Shown in pieces: positions 17,893-26,092 of a stretch of DNA of 64,000 nt (position 1 is its first letter; each line of letters starts with the position of its first letter). The notes below the pieces were generated by a model. That model searched no databases, was not told where the DNA came from, and saw only the letters and a list, made by a program, of their open reading frames with translations. Both the position numbers and the translations under genes were made by a program. The stretch is from Leucobacter tenebrionis (GTDB lineage Bacteria; Actinomycetota; Actinomycetes; Actinomycetales; Microbacteriaceae), in assembly GCF_019884725.1 (NCBI RefSeq), contig NZ_CP082322.1, forward strand, positions 744,001 through 808,000, read 5' to 3'.

Positions 17893-18042
17893 CTACTGCA
17901 CGGGAAGCGCGGTGATCGGCTGCGTCGCATACGCGAGATAGCCGCAGGCGGTCACCGCGATCCCGGCGGCGAGCAGGCAGGCCGCGATCAGCGCGGTCGG
18001 AAGGAGTACGGCGGGCCGGTGCAGGAGCTGAAGGAGCTTCAT
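17893..18042 (-). CDS. Possible small membrane protein or lipoprotein, 49 residues
   Basis: A complete 50-codon reading frame starts ATG (18042) and stops TAG (17893), ending 8 bp from the DyP stop on the opposite strand. The product begins MKLLQLLHRP, continues with one long hydrophobic helix (about residues 11-37) and ends with a short polar tail. VTAC at residues 30-33 would also fit a lipobox. Basic N-terminus, single helix and codon choice look genuine, but the ribosome-binding site is weak. Two short palindromes lie about 45-65 bp upstream. No family recognised. Confidence 0.45.
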   Translation of the reverse strand: MKLLQLLHRPAVLLPTALIAACLLAAGIAVTACGYLAYATQPITALPVQ

Positions 18043-18084
18043 GTTCCCATCGTCGCGAAGGGGCGCTCGACGCGCATCGGCCCG

Positions 18085-18108
18085 GGGTACCCTCCGCGTG
18101 GTACCACG
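18085..18108. promoter_or_regulatory. Pair of GGTACC-centred palindromes
   Basis: GGGTACCC (18085-18092) and CGTGGTACCACG (18097-18108) are perfect palindromes in tandem, upstream of the 49-residue gene. They could be an operator. No binder can be named. Confidence 0.3.
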
Positions 18109-18216
18109 GCATCATCCGCGGGTAGCCTTCCCCGACCCGCGGAGCACCCATCCCCGAGTCCGAGGGAGCCCGCGACTCGCAAGCGTCTCAAGCATCTGAG
18201 CGCGAGCGGCGGATCG

Positions 18217-18410
18217 TGTCAACGGTGTCGGCCTGGGTGCTGCCGTCGACACTGTCTTTCACCGTCAGTTCCGGAGGCGCTCTCGACGGCGAGAAGCGGT
18301 CTCGGCGGCGAGAGGCGGTCTGGGCGGCGAAACGCTTCGCGTTTCGCCCTATGCGCGCCTGCCGCCGTGTGCGGCACCGCAGCTCGCGGCGAAACGCTTC
18401 GTGTTTCGCC
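18217..18410. repeat. Hairpin-rich block with a duplicated GGCGAAACGC hairpin
   Basis: Three structures lie in about 190 bp. GTGTCAACGG near 18217 pairs imperfectly with CCGTCGACAC ending near 18253. GGCGAAACGC-TTC-GCGTTTCGCC (18326-18348) is a perfect 10-bp hairpin. A near copy (18388-18410, one base changed) ends at the base before the stop codon of the rRNA methyltransferase gene. The first hairpin is followed by CCTATGC, repeating the end of that coding region, so a piece of the gene's 3' end seems duplicated. The copy next to the gene may serve as its terminator. Confidence 0.6.
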
Positions 18411-19220
18411 CTATGCTCGCTGCGCAAACGCCGTGGCGTAGAGCAGCACGCTCGCGGCAGTGGCAAGATTCAGCGATTCGGCCGCGCCGTAGATGGGGAG
18501 CTTGAGCGAGCGGTCGGTCAGGGCACGATCCGCCTCGCTCAGGCCGCGCGCCTCGTTGCCGAACACCCAGGCGACCCGGCCCCCCAGCGTCCCCTCGGCC
18601 TGCGCGACCGGCAGCTCGTCACCGCGAACGTCGGCCGCGAGCGTCGTGAGGCCTGCGGTACTCGCCGCGCCCACCGCCGCCGCCAGGGTCGGCGCCACGA
18701 CGACCGGCAGGTGGAACAGCGACCCCGTGGTCGACCGCACCACCTTCGGGTGGAACGGGTCGATGCTCTCACCCGCGAAGATCACGGCATCGGCCCCGGC
18801 CGCGTCGGCCGCACGCAGCACCGTCCCCGCGTTGCCGGGATCCCGAACCTCGTGCAGAATCGCCACGAGCCGCGCAACCTGCAGCGCCTCGGCGAGATCC
18901 GCCTCCCAGACGCGCGCGATGGCCACCACACCCTGCGGGTTCACCGTCTCGCCGAGCGCCGCGATGACCTCGTCCGTGGCCCGCTCGATTCGCACTCCCG
19001 CCTCGGAGGCGAGCCGGTCGACCTCGTGCTGCCAGGGCTCGTTGCCCATCGAGGCGTATACGACCTCGGCGAGCTCGGGCCGGTGCGCCAGAAGCTCGCG
19101 CACCGACTGAGGCCCCTCGACCAGGAAGCGGCCCTGCTCCTGCCGCTCCTTCTTGCGGGCGAGGGCAGCGGCGCGCCTGACACGGGGGGCCTTGGGGTTG
19201 CTGAGGATCGCATCGTTCAC
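18411..19220 (-). CDS. TrmH-family (SpoU) RNA 2'-O-methyltransferase
   Basis: 269 residues. The N-terminal part has the substrate-binding L30e-like domain with FLVEGPQSVRELL. The C-terminal SPOUT domain shows the three motifs: HEVRDPGNAGTVLRAADAAG (motif 1), VAWVFGNEARGLS (motif 2) and LPIYGAAESLNLATAASVLLY (motif 3), forming the trefoil knot that binds S-adenosylmethionine. It probably methylates rRNA or tRNA ribose. In many actinobacteria this gene lies between rplT and pheS, as here, although a copper operon now separates it from pheS. Confidence 0.9.
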   Translation of the reverse strand: MNDAILSNPKAPRVRRAAALARKKERQEQGRFLVEGPQSVRELLAHRPELAEVVYASMGNEPWQHEVDRLASEAGVRIERATDEVIAALGETVNPQGVVAIARVWEADLAEALQVARLVAILHEVRDPGNAGTVLRAADAAGADAVIFAGESIDPFHPKVVRSTTGSLFHLPVVVAPTLAAAVGAASTAGLTTLAADVRGDELPVAQAEGTLGGRVAWVFGNEARGLSEADRALTDRSLKLPIYGAAESLNLATAASVLLYATAFAQRA

Positions 19221-19422
19221 CCGTCCACACTACCCGCCCGCCGTCTGCTGGGCTTCGGCAGTGTGGCGGCGCGGCCTGCCCCCACCTGATCGAGATAACC
19301 CGTGCGGCCCTTCTCCGGCGGTTTCGTGGGCAATAGGCGTCATCTCGACGACGATCCAGGGCGCCGTCGGATCCACAGCGGCACGGCGGCACGACTGCCG
19401 GCGGCGCGGCACCCGCAGAAAC

Positions 19423-19462
19423 AGCAGCACCCCGCCACCATTACCGGTGACGGGGTGCTGCT
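19423..19462 (-). terminator. Terminator after the infC-rpmI-rplT operon
   Basis: AGCAGCACCCCG (19423-19434) and its exact reverse complement (19451-19462) make a 12-bp stem with a 16-nt loop. It begins 17 bp beyond the rplT stop codon. No T-run follows. Confidence 0.7.
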
Positions 19463-19478
19463 TGAAAGAGCGAAGCGC

Positions 19479-19862
19479 TTACGCGGCCTTCGGAGCCGAG
19501 GTGTCCTCGGGGAGGGCGTTCTTCGCGACCTCGACCAGCGCGGTGAACGCGGCGGGCTCGTTCACGGCGAGCTCGGCGAGCATGCGGCGATCGACCTCGA
19601 CACCCGCCAGAGCGAGGCCCTGGATGAAGCGGTTGTAGGTGAGGCCGTTGGCGCGCGATGCAGCGTTGATGCGCTGGATCCACAGGCGACGGAAATCGCC
19701 CTTCTTCTTGCGACGGTCGTTGTACGCGTAGACGAGGGAGTGGGTGACCTGCTCCTTGGCCTTGCGGTACAGGCGCGAACGCTGTCCGCGGTAGCCCTCG
19801 GCGCGCTCGAGGATGACGCGACGCTTCTTGTGGGCGTTGACGGCCCGCTTGACTCTAGCCAT
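19479..19862 (-). CDS. rplT: 50S ribosomal protein L20
   Basis: 127 residues, the usual length. The highly basic N-terminal extension ([15 protein letters not shown]) and the conserved [17 protein letters not shown] and [11 protein letters not shown] segments identify L20, which binds 23S rRNA early in large-subunit assembly. It is the last gene of the infC-rpmI-rplT operon. Confidence 0.98.
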   Translation of the reverse strand: MARVKRAVNAHKKRRVILERAEGYRGQRSRLYRKAKEQVTHSLVYAYNDRRKKKGDFRRLWIQRINAASRANGLTYNRFIQGLALAGVEVDRRMLAELAVNEPAAFTALVEVAKNALPEDTSAPKAA

Positions 19863-19906
19863 TTCTATTCTTCCTTACGAAAAGTCTGGGGTGTTGACGG
19901 GCCGGA

Positions 19907-20101
19907 TCAGTGGCCGAGGAGCTTCATGGCCTGCTTGGCGTCGCCCTTGGCGAGCACCTGCTCGGCGTTCAGACGGCGCTTGCGCTTCGAGGCCTTGACC
20001 TCGAGGTTGTGGCGCATGCCGGCCTGCTGCTTCATCAGCTTGCCGGAGCCGGTGAGCTTGAAGCGCTTCTTGGCCCCCGAGTGGGTCTTCTGCTTGGGCA
20101 T
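19907..20101 (-). CDS. rpmI: 50S ribosomal protein L35
   Basis: 64 residues beginning [20 protein letters not shown], the standard L35 signature. Very basic. Middle gene of the infC operon, 44 bp upstream of rplT and 78 bp downstream of infC. Confidence 0.98.
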   Translation of the reverse strand: MPKQKTHSGAKKRFKLTGSGKLMKQQAGMRHNLEVKASKRKRRLNAEQVLAKGDAKQAMKLLGH

Positions 20102-20179
20102 CGATTTCTCCTTGTTGTGTGCGCGCCGTGAACGGCTGCATATTGCACGGGGCAGCTGCGCGAGGCAGTGCGCCGTAGA

Positions 20180-20785
20180 TTACTCGCCGGCGGGGGCGGA
20201 GCCTGCCGCCTTGTCCGCCTTGCGGCTGGCCTTCTCCTCGGCGCGACGAGCGTTCAGCTCGGCCTTCGCCTCGGACTTGTTCTTGATCGGCGAGATCACC
20301 ATCACCATGTTGCGACCGTCGATCCGGGGACGCGACTCCACGGTGCCGAACTCCGCGATGTCCTCGGCGAACTGCTGCAGCAGACGCACGCCCATCTCGG
20401 GACGCGACTGCTCGCGGCCGCGGAACAGGATCATCGCCTTCACCTTGTCGCCCTGCGACAGGAAGCCGATCGCACGCTTCGTCTTGGTCTCGTAGTCGTG
20501 CTTGTCGATCTTCAGACGGAACCGGACCTCCTTGAGGATCGTGTTCGCCTGGTTACGACGGGCTTCCTTCTGCTTCTGAGCCGCCTCGTACTTGAACTTG
20601 CCGAAGTCCATGATCTTCGCCACGGGAGGCTTCGAGTTCGGGGCGACCTCAACGAGATCGAGATCGGCGTCGGCCGCCAGGCGCAGCGCAGTCTCGATCG
20701 GGACGACCCCGACCTGCTCGCCACTGGGTCCTACCAGTCGCACCTCGGGGACGCGGATTCTGTCATTCGTACGGGGATCGCTGAT
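20180..20785 (-). CDS. infC: Translation initiation factor IF-3, probable AUC start
   Basis: The product contains the IF-3 N-domain ([20 protein letters not shown]), linker and C-domain (MVMVISP near the end), plus a charged Ala/Lys/Glu tail. I place the start at the ATC codon at 20785: the sequence AGAGGAG lies 6 nt upstream, an ideal ribosome-binding site, and the resulting N-terminus ([13 protein letters not shown]) matches family length. The only conventional alternative is TTG at 20806, which would put the Shine-Dalgarno inside the gene. Rare start codons in infC are known from other bacteria (AUU in E. coli), where IF-3 represses its own translation. Confidence 0.93.
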   Translation of the reverse strand: MSDPRTNDRIRVPEVRLVGPSGEQVGVVPIETALRLAADADLDLVEVAPNSKPPVAKIMDFGKFKYEAAQKQKEARRNQANTILKEVRFRLKIDKHDYETKTKRAIGFLSQGDKVKAMILFRGREQSRPEMGVRLLQQFAEDIAEFGTVESRPRIDGRNMVMVISPIKNKSEAKAELNARRAEEKASRKADKAAGSAPAGE

Positions 20786-20989
20786 CGCCGGCTCCTCTGA
20801 TCTCAAGTGATGGGCGCTTCTGAGCGAAGCGACGGAGAGAGATCAGGGCCGCGCACGCGCCGCCCGCACCCTTATGAGCTGCCGCGAACGGCGGGGTGCC
20901 AACTACCCGGTAACCTTGAAGGCGGTGCCGGGTGGGAGAATCTCCTCTTCCGCATCTCGGCATGTTGCCGAGAACCACAGGCAAGTTTA
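20786..20989 (-). promoter_or_regulatory. infC promoter and about 190-nt structured leader
   Basis: A -10 TAAACT on the minus strand (20984-20989) with a TGACTG-like -35 about 18 bp upstream gives a start near 20977. The leader contains two clear hairpins: CTCGGCAACATGCCGAG (20956-20972) and CGCTTC/GAAGCG (about 20814-20831), the latter just before the start region. A long leader before an IF-3/L35/L20 operon is a usual place for autoregulation by L20 or IF-3. No known leader family was recognised. Confidence 0.5.
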
Positions 20990-21020
20990 GCACAGATATC
21001 CCCCAGACAGTCAGGACAGC

Positions 21021-21398
21021 ATGAGCGAGAACCCGCAGCACGACGCATCGATCCACGAGTCGGAGGCGCTGGCCCCGACTCAGGCGGCTCGCGACATCGC
21101 CGAGGTGCCGGCCGTCGAGGTCATCACCGCGGCGGCGGTGAACCTGCTCAGCGCAGCCGCGATCAAGTGCGGCCTCGCCGACGATCCCGAGAACGAGACC
21201 GACCTCGACGAAGCCCGCAAGCTCATCAACGCCCTCGCCGGGCTCATCACCGCCGGCGCACCCGAGATCAGCGACTCCCACGCCCGCCCCCTGCGCGACG
21301 GACTGCGCTCGGTGCAGCTGGCGTTCCGCGAGGCCTCGGCGATCCCCGACGCCCCGGGCGCCGGCCCTGGCGAGAAGTACACGGGTTCGGTGATCTGA
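21021..21398 (+). CDS. DUF1844 family protein
   Basis: 125 residues. The central helical part (VEVITAAAVNLLSAAAIKCGL ... ARKLINALAGLI) is typical of DUF1844, a small conserved helical protein found next to infC in many actinobacteria. Function unknown. The termini are polar and probably flexible. It is divergent from infC, with 30-40 bp between the two promoters, and may share control with it. Confidence 0.85.
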   Translation: MSENPQHDASIHESEALAPTQAARDIAEVPAVEVITAAAVNLLSAAAIKCGLADDPENETDLDEARKLINALAGLITAGAPEISDSHARPLRDGLRSVQLAFREASAIPDAPGAGPGEKYTGSVI

Positions 21399-21403
21399 CC
21401 CCG

Positions 21404-22102
21404 GTGACGGCGGAGGCGCGGAAGGGGCTCGTAGACTCGCTCGGCGTCGGGCTCGGGATCTTCCCGCTCGGCGTGGCGCTCGGGCTGCTCGTGGTGCAGG
21501 CGGGGCTCCCCTGGTGGCTCGCACCCGCGCTCTCGATCGGCATCTTCGCGGGCTCCGTCGAACTGCTCATGGTGAGCATGCTCGCCGCGGCGACGCCGCT
21601 GATCACCATCGCGGCCACGGTCTTCGCCCTGAACTTCAGGCACGTCTTCTACGCATTCTCCTTCCCGCTGGCTCGGGTGCGGAGCGGGCTGCCGCGCGCC
21701 TACTCGGTGTACGCGCTCATCGATGAGGCCTACGCGACCTACGCGCTCATGCCGCAGTCGAGCCTCACCTCGACGCGTATCGTCACCGGCCAGCTGGCCA
21801 TGCAGGGCTACTGGGTCACGGGCGGACTCGTCGGCGTCGCGATCGCGAACGCCCTGCCCGAGCCCGTGGAGGGCTTTGAGTTCGCCCTCTACGCCCTCTT
21901 CATCGTGATGACCCTCGACGCGGCCCGGAGCCGCAGGGAGATCCCGTCGATCGTGCTGGCCGGCCTCTCCGTGACCGCGGCGATCCTCATCGCCCCGAAC
22001 TCCGCACTGCTCGTCGCGCTCATCATCTTCACCGCGCTGCTCGTCGTGCGGCACCTGCTCGTCCGACGCGCCGCAGGAGCGACGGGGGACGACGATGACT
22101 GA
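21404..22102 (+). CDS. azlC: AzlC family branched-chain amino acid exporter, large subunit
   Basis: 232 residues from GTG 21404, four bases after the DUF1844 stop. Multiple hydrophobic segments and the AzlC/BrnF-type stretches LGIFPLGVALGLLVV, FAGSVELLMVSMLA and LNFRHVFYAFSFPLAR are visible. With AzlD it forms a proton-linked exporter of branched-chain amino acids, and in Corynebacterium BrnFE also exports methionine. The 3' end overlaps azlD by 8 bp. A methionine importer (metPS) is encoded next door, so both directions of transport are close together. Confidence 0.9.
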   Translation: MTAEARKGLVDSLGVGLGIFPLGVALGLLVVQAGLPWWLAPALSIGIFAGSVELLMVSMLAAATPLITIAATVFALNFRHVFYAFSFPLARVRSGLPRAYSVYALIDEAYATYALMPQSSLTSTRIVTGQLAMQGYWVTGGLVGVAIANALPEPVEGFEFALYALFIVMTLDAARSRREIPSIVLAGLSVTAAILIAPNSALLVALIIFTALLVVRHLLVRRAAGATGDDDD

Positions 22103-22427
22103 CGTATCCGTCTGGTACCTGATCTCCGCGATCGCGATCGGCGGTATCATCACCCTCGGCCTGCGCGCGATCCCGTTCGCGGTGCTCAAACCGCTGCGCA
22201 AGTCGAAACTCGTACAGCGGCTCGGCAGGTGGATGCCCGCCGGCCTGCTGCTGATCCTGGTCGTCGTCGTACTGCGCGAAGAGATCATCGCCCGCCCCGG
22301 CAAGCTGTGGGCGATCGCAGCGGCTTCCGCGGTGACCGTGATCGTGCACCTGCTCGGCCGCCGGCGCGCCCTGATCAGCATCGCGGCCGGCACCGCCTGC
22401 TACGTGCTGCTGCTCAACATGTTCTGA
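22095..22427 (+). CDS. azlD: AzlD family branched-chain amino acid exporter, small subunit
   Basis: 110 residues, typical AzlD/BrnE length, with about four membrane segments and the conserved TLGLRAIPFAVLKPLR near residues 21-36. It overlaps azlC and is the obligate partner of it. A strong bidirectional terminator follows directly after the stop codon. Confidence 0.9.
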   Translation: MTDVSVWYLISAIAIGGIITLGLRAIPFAVLKPLRKSKLVQRLGRWMPAGLLLILVVVVLREEIIARPGKLWAIAAASAVTVIVHLLGRRRALISIAAGTACYVLLLNMF

Positions 22428-22499
22428 GCCCGTGCTCCCATTCCCCTCGCGAGACGCAGGGAACGGGAGCACGGGCTCGATGAGCGGGAGTACCCGCTC
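22428..22499. terminator. Bidirectional terminator between azlD and metS
   Basis: GCCCGTGCTCCC (22428-22439), starting at the base after the azlD stop, pairs perfectly with 22465-22476; an inner TTCCC/GGGAA stem extends it. A second hairpin GAGCGGG-AGTA-CCCGCTC (22482-22499) lies next to the metS stop. The two converging genes thus each have a hairpin at their end. Confidence 0.75.
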
Positions 22500-22508
22500 C
22501 GACCGGAG

Positions 22509-22682
22509 TCACGTGTCCCGGATCGGAGGCAGGTCGTAGACCTCCTCGGAGGCGGGGTCGTCTCCGCCCGCCGGGTACTGCGCGATCTCGGGGCGGCGGC
22601 CCAGGAAGATCGCGCTGACGATGAGGCCTCCCCAGACCACCACGGCGGAGAGCACCAGGAACACGATCGCGATGGGGGTCAT
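22509..22682 (-). CDS. metS: Small subunit of methionine/alanine importer
   Basis: 57 residues: one membrane helix (residues 4-28) and an acidic, Pro-rich cytoplasmic tail ending PPIRDT. This matches MetS, the small partner required by the sodium-dependent transporter MetP in Corynebacterium glutamicum. The ATG overlaps the metP stop by 4 bp, giving a fixed pairing. Confidence 0.85.
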   Translation of the reverse strand: MTPIAIVFLVLSAVVVWGGLIVSAIFLGRRPEIAQYPAGGDDPASEEVYDLPPIRDT

Positions 22683-24292
22683 CGCGCACCTCCCTCGATA
22701 TCGGCGGGCCGACCGGAACGGGCCGTCTCGGACGCCGCCGGCTTCCCGGAGGAATCGAGCGGCGGCCACGGCGTGAATCGATCCGGCGCGAACTTCCACG
22801 GCAGCGCCGTGAGCACGATGGACCCCACGATCATGACGAGCACCGATCCCCAGCCCACGAACAGCAGATAGGTCGTGTCGTAGTCCCCGTACGGGTTGTT
22901 GATCAGGTCGATGATCGTGGCGATGAGCATGTAGCCGAGGACCACCGGGCCGAGCACCGAGACGAGGAACAACCAGGTGCGACCGACCTTGAAGGTCGAC
23001 AGGGCGCTGAGGTGCCCGCTCAATTCGCGCCCGGCTCGCCTGATCCAGAGCACCGTGATGCTCATCACCACGGCCGAGGCGACGATGCCGATATTGTTCG
23101 CCCAGTTGTCGATCGTATCGAGCGCGACGAGCCCCGACGTCGTGCCGAAGAGCAGGATCGAGATCACCGCGAGTACGCCGCCGAGGCCGTAGGCCGCCGT
23201 CTTGCGGCCGATCCCGAACTTGTCGATCACACCGGCGAAGACGACCTCGAGGATCGAGATGAGCGACGTGAGCGCCGCGAGTGTGAGCGACCCGAAGAAC
23301 AGCGCCCCGAAGAACGGTCCGCCGGGCATCTCGGCGACGATCGCCGGGAAGGTCATGAACGCGAGCCCGACTCCGGTCAGCCCCTCGAGCTCGTCGATGC
23401 CGATGCCCTGCTGGAAGGCGAAGAAACCGAGCGTGGCGAACACCCCGATGCCCGCGAGGATCTCGAACGATGAGTTCGCGAAGGCGACGACGAGGCCGGG
23501 CGTCGTCATGTTCGAGCGCCGCTTGCGGTAGGAGGCGTAGGTCATCATGATGCCGAAGGCCACCGACAGCGAGAAGAAGATCTGGCTGTACGCGGCGACC
23601 CAGACCCCGGGGTCGGCGAGGGCGGCGAAATCGGGCGTGAAGAGCGCGTTGAGCCCTTCGGCGGCTCCCGGCAGGAACAGGGCGCGGATCACCAGGGCGA
23701 GGAAGCCCACGACGAGCAGCGGGATCGCGATCATGTTGATGCGCTGGACGCCGTTCACCACGCCCGCGCCCAGCACGACGAGGGTGATCACCCACATCAG
23801 CACCAGCGGGATGAGCACGCCCGGCACGAAGTCCATCGTGAAGGGCGCATCCGAGAGCTGCAGGTACTCACCGACGAAGAACCCCGTCGCGTCATCTCGC
23901 CACGGCACGTTGAACGAGAACACGAAGTAGCTCGCGGCCCACGCCAGCACCGCGGTGTAGTAGATCGCGATGAACACGCAGATCATCACCTGGAACCAGC
24001 CGATGCCCTCGCCCATCTTGCCCGCGAGCCTCCGCAATGCGAGCGGAGCCGAGCCCCGGAAGCGGTGCCCGATGGCGTAATCGAGGAAGAGGATCGGAAT
24101 GCCCGCGGTCAGCAGCGCGACGATGTACGGGATCAGGAAGGCGCCGCCGCCGTTCTCGTAGGCGACGCCCGGGAAGCGCCAGATATTACCGAGACCCACC
24201 GCCGAACCGATGGCGGAGATGATGAAGCCGATCTGGCCTGTCCATTCCGCACGTGGCTGGGGCACCGCCGTTGTTGACGTGCTCGAAGTCAT
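22679..24292 (-). CDS. metP: Sodium-dependent (NSS family) methionine/alanine transporter
   Basis: 537 residues. The N-terminal signature IGSAVGLGNIWRFPGVAYENGGGAF marks the neurotransmitter:sodium symporter family. About eleven to twelve membrane segments follow. The adjoining metS gene points to MetP-type methionine or alanine import. The start at ATG 24292 follows GAAGGAG by about 10 nt. Transcribed away from the sseB/his genes, with 126 bp in between. Confidence 0.9.
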   Translation of the reverse strand: MTSSTSTTAVPQPRAEWTGQIGFIISAIGSAVGLGNIWRFPGVAYENGGGAFLIPYIVALLTAGIPILFLDYAIGHRFRGSAPLALRRLAGKMGEGIGWFQVMICVFIAIYYTAVLAWAASYFVFSFNVPWRDDATGFFVGEYLQLSDAPFTMDFVPGVLIPLVLMWVITLVVLGAGVVNGVQRINMIAIPLLVVGFLALVIRALFLPGAAEGLNALFTPDFAALADPGVWVAAYSQIFFSLSVAFGIMMTYASYRKRRSNMTTPGLVVAFANSSFEILAGIGVFATLGFFAFQQGIGIDELEGLTGVGLAFMTFPAIVAEMPGGPFFGALFFGSLTLAALTSLISILEVVFAGVIDKFGIGRKTAAYGLGGVLAVISILLFGTTSGLVALDTIDNWANNIGIVASAVVMSITVLWIRRAGRELSGHLSALSTFKVGRTWLFLVSVLGPVVLGYMLIATIIDLINNPYGDYDTTYLLFVGWGSVLVMIVGSIVLTALPWKFAPDRFTPWPPLDSSGKPAASETARSGRPADIEGGAR

Positions 24293-24418
24293 GAGGGCTT
24301 GCTCCTTCGCATTGAGCCGGATGTGTACGAGAGCGTAACAGGTGCCTCGGACATCCACGACCGCATCCGCGGGCGCGTCGCCACCCGCAGAACAGTGCCG
24401 AGGTCGCCGCGACGCTCC

Positions 24419-25294
24419 TCAGGCGGCGACGGCCCGGATGCGCAGCGAATCGACCCGCTCGGCTATGAGCTCGCTCGCGGCCCACCGCTGCTGCAGGCCG
24501 GTGACGACCTCCTGCAGTTCGTCCCTGGCGAGCCCAGAGGCGATGCGCAGCACCACGTCGGTCTCGGGGGCGAGCAGCCGCGCTTCGGGATCGCCCGGCA
24601 CCAGCAGCACCTCGACCACGCGCGGGTCGCGGGCGGTCGATGCCCGGAACGCCTCGAGCACCGCCGGATCCGCCCAGGCCGGCAGACACCGCTCCCCCAG
24701 CGCCACGGCACGCAGCTGCGTGCGCCGCACACCGAACTCGCGCTCGGGGCTGCCGGGGTCCACGATGATCAGGTCGGTCTCCTCCTGAGCCGCGGCGAGC
24801 GCGGCCTGCGGCCCGGGCACCGGGATCGGGCGGGCATCGGCGTGCCAGGCGCGCATCGCGGTGACTGAGCTGAACACGGGCATCACTCGCCGCCCATCGG
24901 GTGCGGCGATCGTCACGATCGACAGCTCCTGCGATTTCTCGACCGTGCGACCGTCGGGGGTGATCCCCGTGTCTCCCGCCTCGGCGAGGAGCGGGATCAG
25001 CACGCGCACGCGCGAGAGGGCGAGGATCGCGTCGGCGTTCGCCTCCGCGAGCGCGTCGGGATCCGCGTCGCCCCGGACCACCGCGCCCGCGACCTCCCGC
25101 ACGGCTGACACGGCCGCGCGCAGCTCGTCCGGTGTCTCACCGTCGTCGTCGGCGAAGTCGGTGCCGTGATGCTCGAACGTGCGGCCCTCCCAGGGGAACC
25201 CTGCCGAGTCGGCGGGTCCGCCCGCGACCAGGCTCTCCGGAACACCCGTGGAGCGCGGCGCGTCGCCCGTCGAGGGGAGCTTCTTGATGGCCAT
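24419..25294 (-). CDS. SseB family protein
   Basis: 291 residues. The N-terminal 45 residues are low in structure. SseB-type sequence is seen near residues 90-155 (LIPLLAEAG ... ELSIVTIAAPDGRRVMPVFSSVTAMRAWHADARP). A second alpha/beta part covers the C-terminus. Function in actinobacteria is unknown. It follows hisA by 25 bp and is likely the last gene of the histidine transcript, an arrangement common in relatives. Confidence 0.8.
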   Translation of the reverse strand: MAIKKLPSTGDAPRSTGVPESLVAGGPADSAGFPWEGRTFEHHGTDFADDDGETPDELRAAVSAVREVAGAVVRGDADPDALAEANADAILALSRVRVLIPLLAEAGDTGITPDGRTVEKSQELSIVTIAAPDGRRVMPVFSSVTAMRAWHADARPIPVPGPQAALAAAQEETDLIIVDPGSPEREFGVRRTQLRAVALGERCLPAWADPAVLEAFRASTARDPRVVEVLLVPGDPEARLLAPETDVVLRIASGLARDELQEVVTGLQQRWAASELIAERVDSLRIRAVAA

Positions 25295-25319
25295 GGGCTC
25301 GGTCTACGCCCGGCGGGCC

Positions 25320-26066
25320 CTAGCGCCCGGCCACGTCGAGAGCCGCGGGAAGCGTGAAAGCCCCGTCGTAGAGCGCCTTGCCGACGATCGCGCCCTCCAC
25401 GCCGAGGGGCACGATCTCGCGCAGCGCCGCGAGATCGTCGAGGCTCGACACGCCGCCGGAGGCCACCACGGGGCGCGAGGTCCGCGCGCATACCTGTTTC
25501 AGCAGCTCGATGTTGGGGCCGCGCAGCGTGCCGTCCTTGGTGACGTCGGTCACGACGTAGCGCGCGCAGTCGGCTTCCTCGAGGCGCTCGAGCACCGTCC
25601 AGAGGTTGCCCCCGTCCTCGGTCCAGCCGCGGGCGGCGAGGGTCTCGCCGCGCACGTCGAGGCCGACGGCGATCTGCTCGCCGTAGCGGGCGATCACCGC
25701 GCGGGTCCACTCGGGGTTCTCGAGCGCGGCCGTGCCGAGGTTGACCCGGCGCGCGCCCATCTCGAGCGCGGCCTCGAGGCTCTCATCATCGCGGATGCCG
25801 CCGGAGAACTCGATGTTCACGTCGCCCGCGCGCTTGATGATCTTGCGCGCCACCGCGACGTTGCTGCCTCGGCCGAAGGCCGCGTCGAGGTCGACCAGGT
25901 GGATCCACTCGGCGCCCTGGTCGATCCAGTCGAGCGCGGCGTCGACCGGGCTGCCGTAGTTCGTCTCTGTTCCTGCTTCGCCCTGCGTGAGGCGGACCGC
26001 TTTGCCGTCGACCATGTCGATCGCGGGCAGCAGCTGCAGTTTGGGGCCCTGCGCCAGTTCACTCAT
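25320..26066 (-). CDS. priA: Phosphoribosyl isomerase A (HisA, probably also TrpF activity)
   Basis: 248 residues forming a (beta/alpha)8 barrel. The first phosphate/catalytic motif [14 protein letters not shown] gives the catalytic Asp, the second is [15 protein letters not shown]. It isomerises ProFAR in histidine synthesis. In actinobacteria the homologue PriA commonly also serves as TrpF in tryptophan synthesis. That dual role is inferred from lineage. It sits 26 bp after hisH. Confidence 0.93.
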   Translation of the reverse strand: MSELAQGPKLQLLPAIDMVDGKAVRLTQGEAGTETNYGSPVDAALDWIDQGAEWIHLVDLDAAFGRGSNVAVARKIIKRAGDVNIEFSGGIRDDESLEAALEMGARRVNLGTAALENPEWTRAVIARYGEQIAVGLDVRGETLAARGWTEDGGNLWTVLERLEEADCARYVVTDVTKDGTLRGPNIELLKQVCARTSRPVVASGGVSSLDDLAALREIVPLGVEGAIVGKALYDGAFTLPAALDVAGR

Positions 26067-26092
26067 GCGTACGGTTCTCCTTGATATTCGAA

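Noticed and set aside
20786-20806. TTG at 20806 as the infC start
   Set aside because: It would place a perfect ribosome-binding site inside the coding region and add residues not expected for the family. Kept as the alternative.
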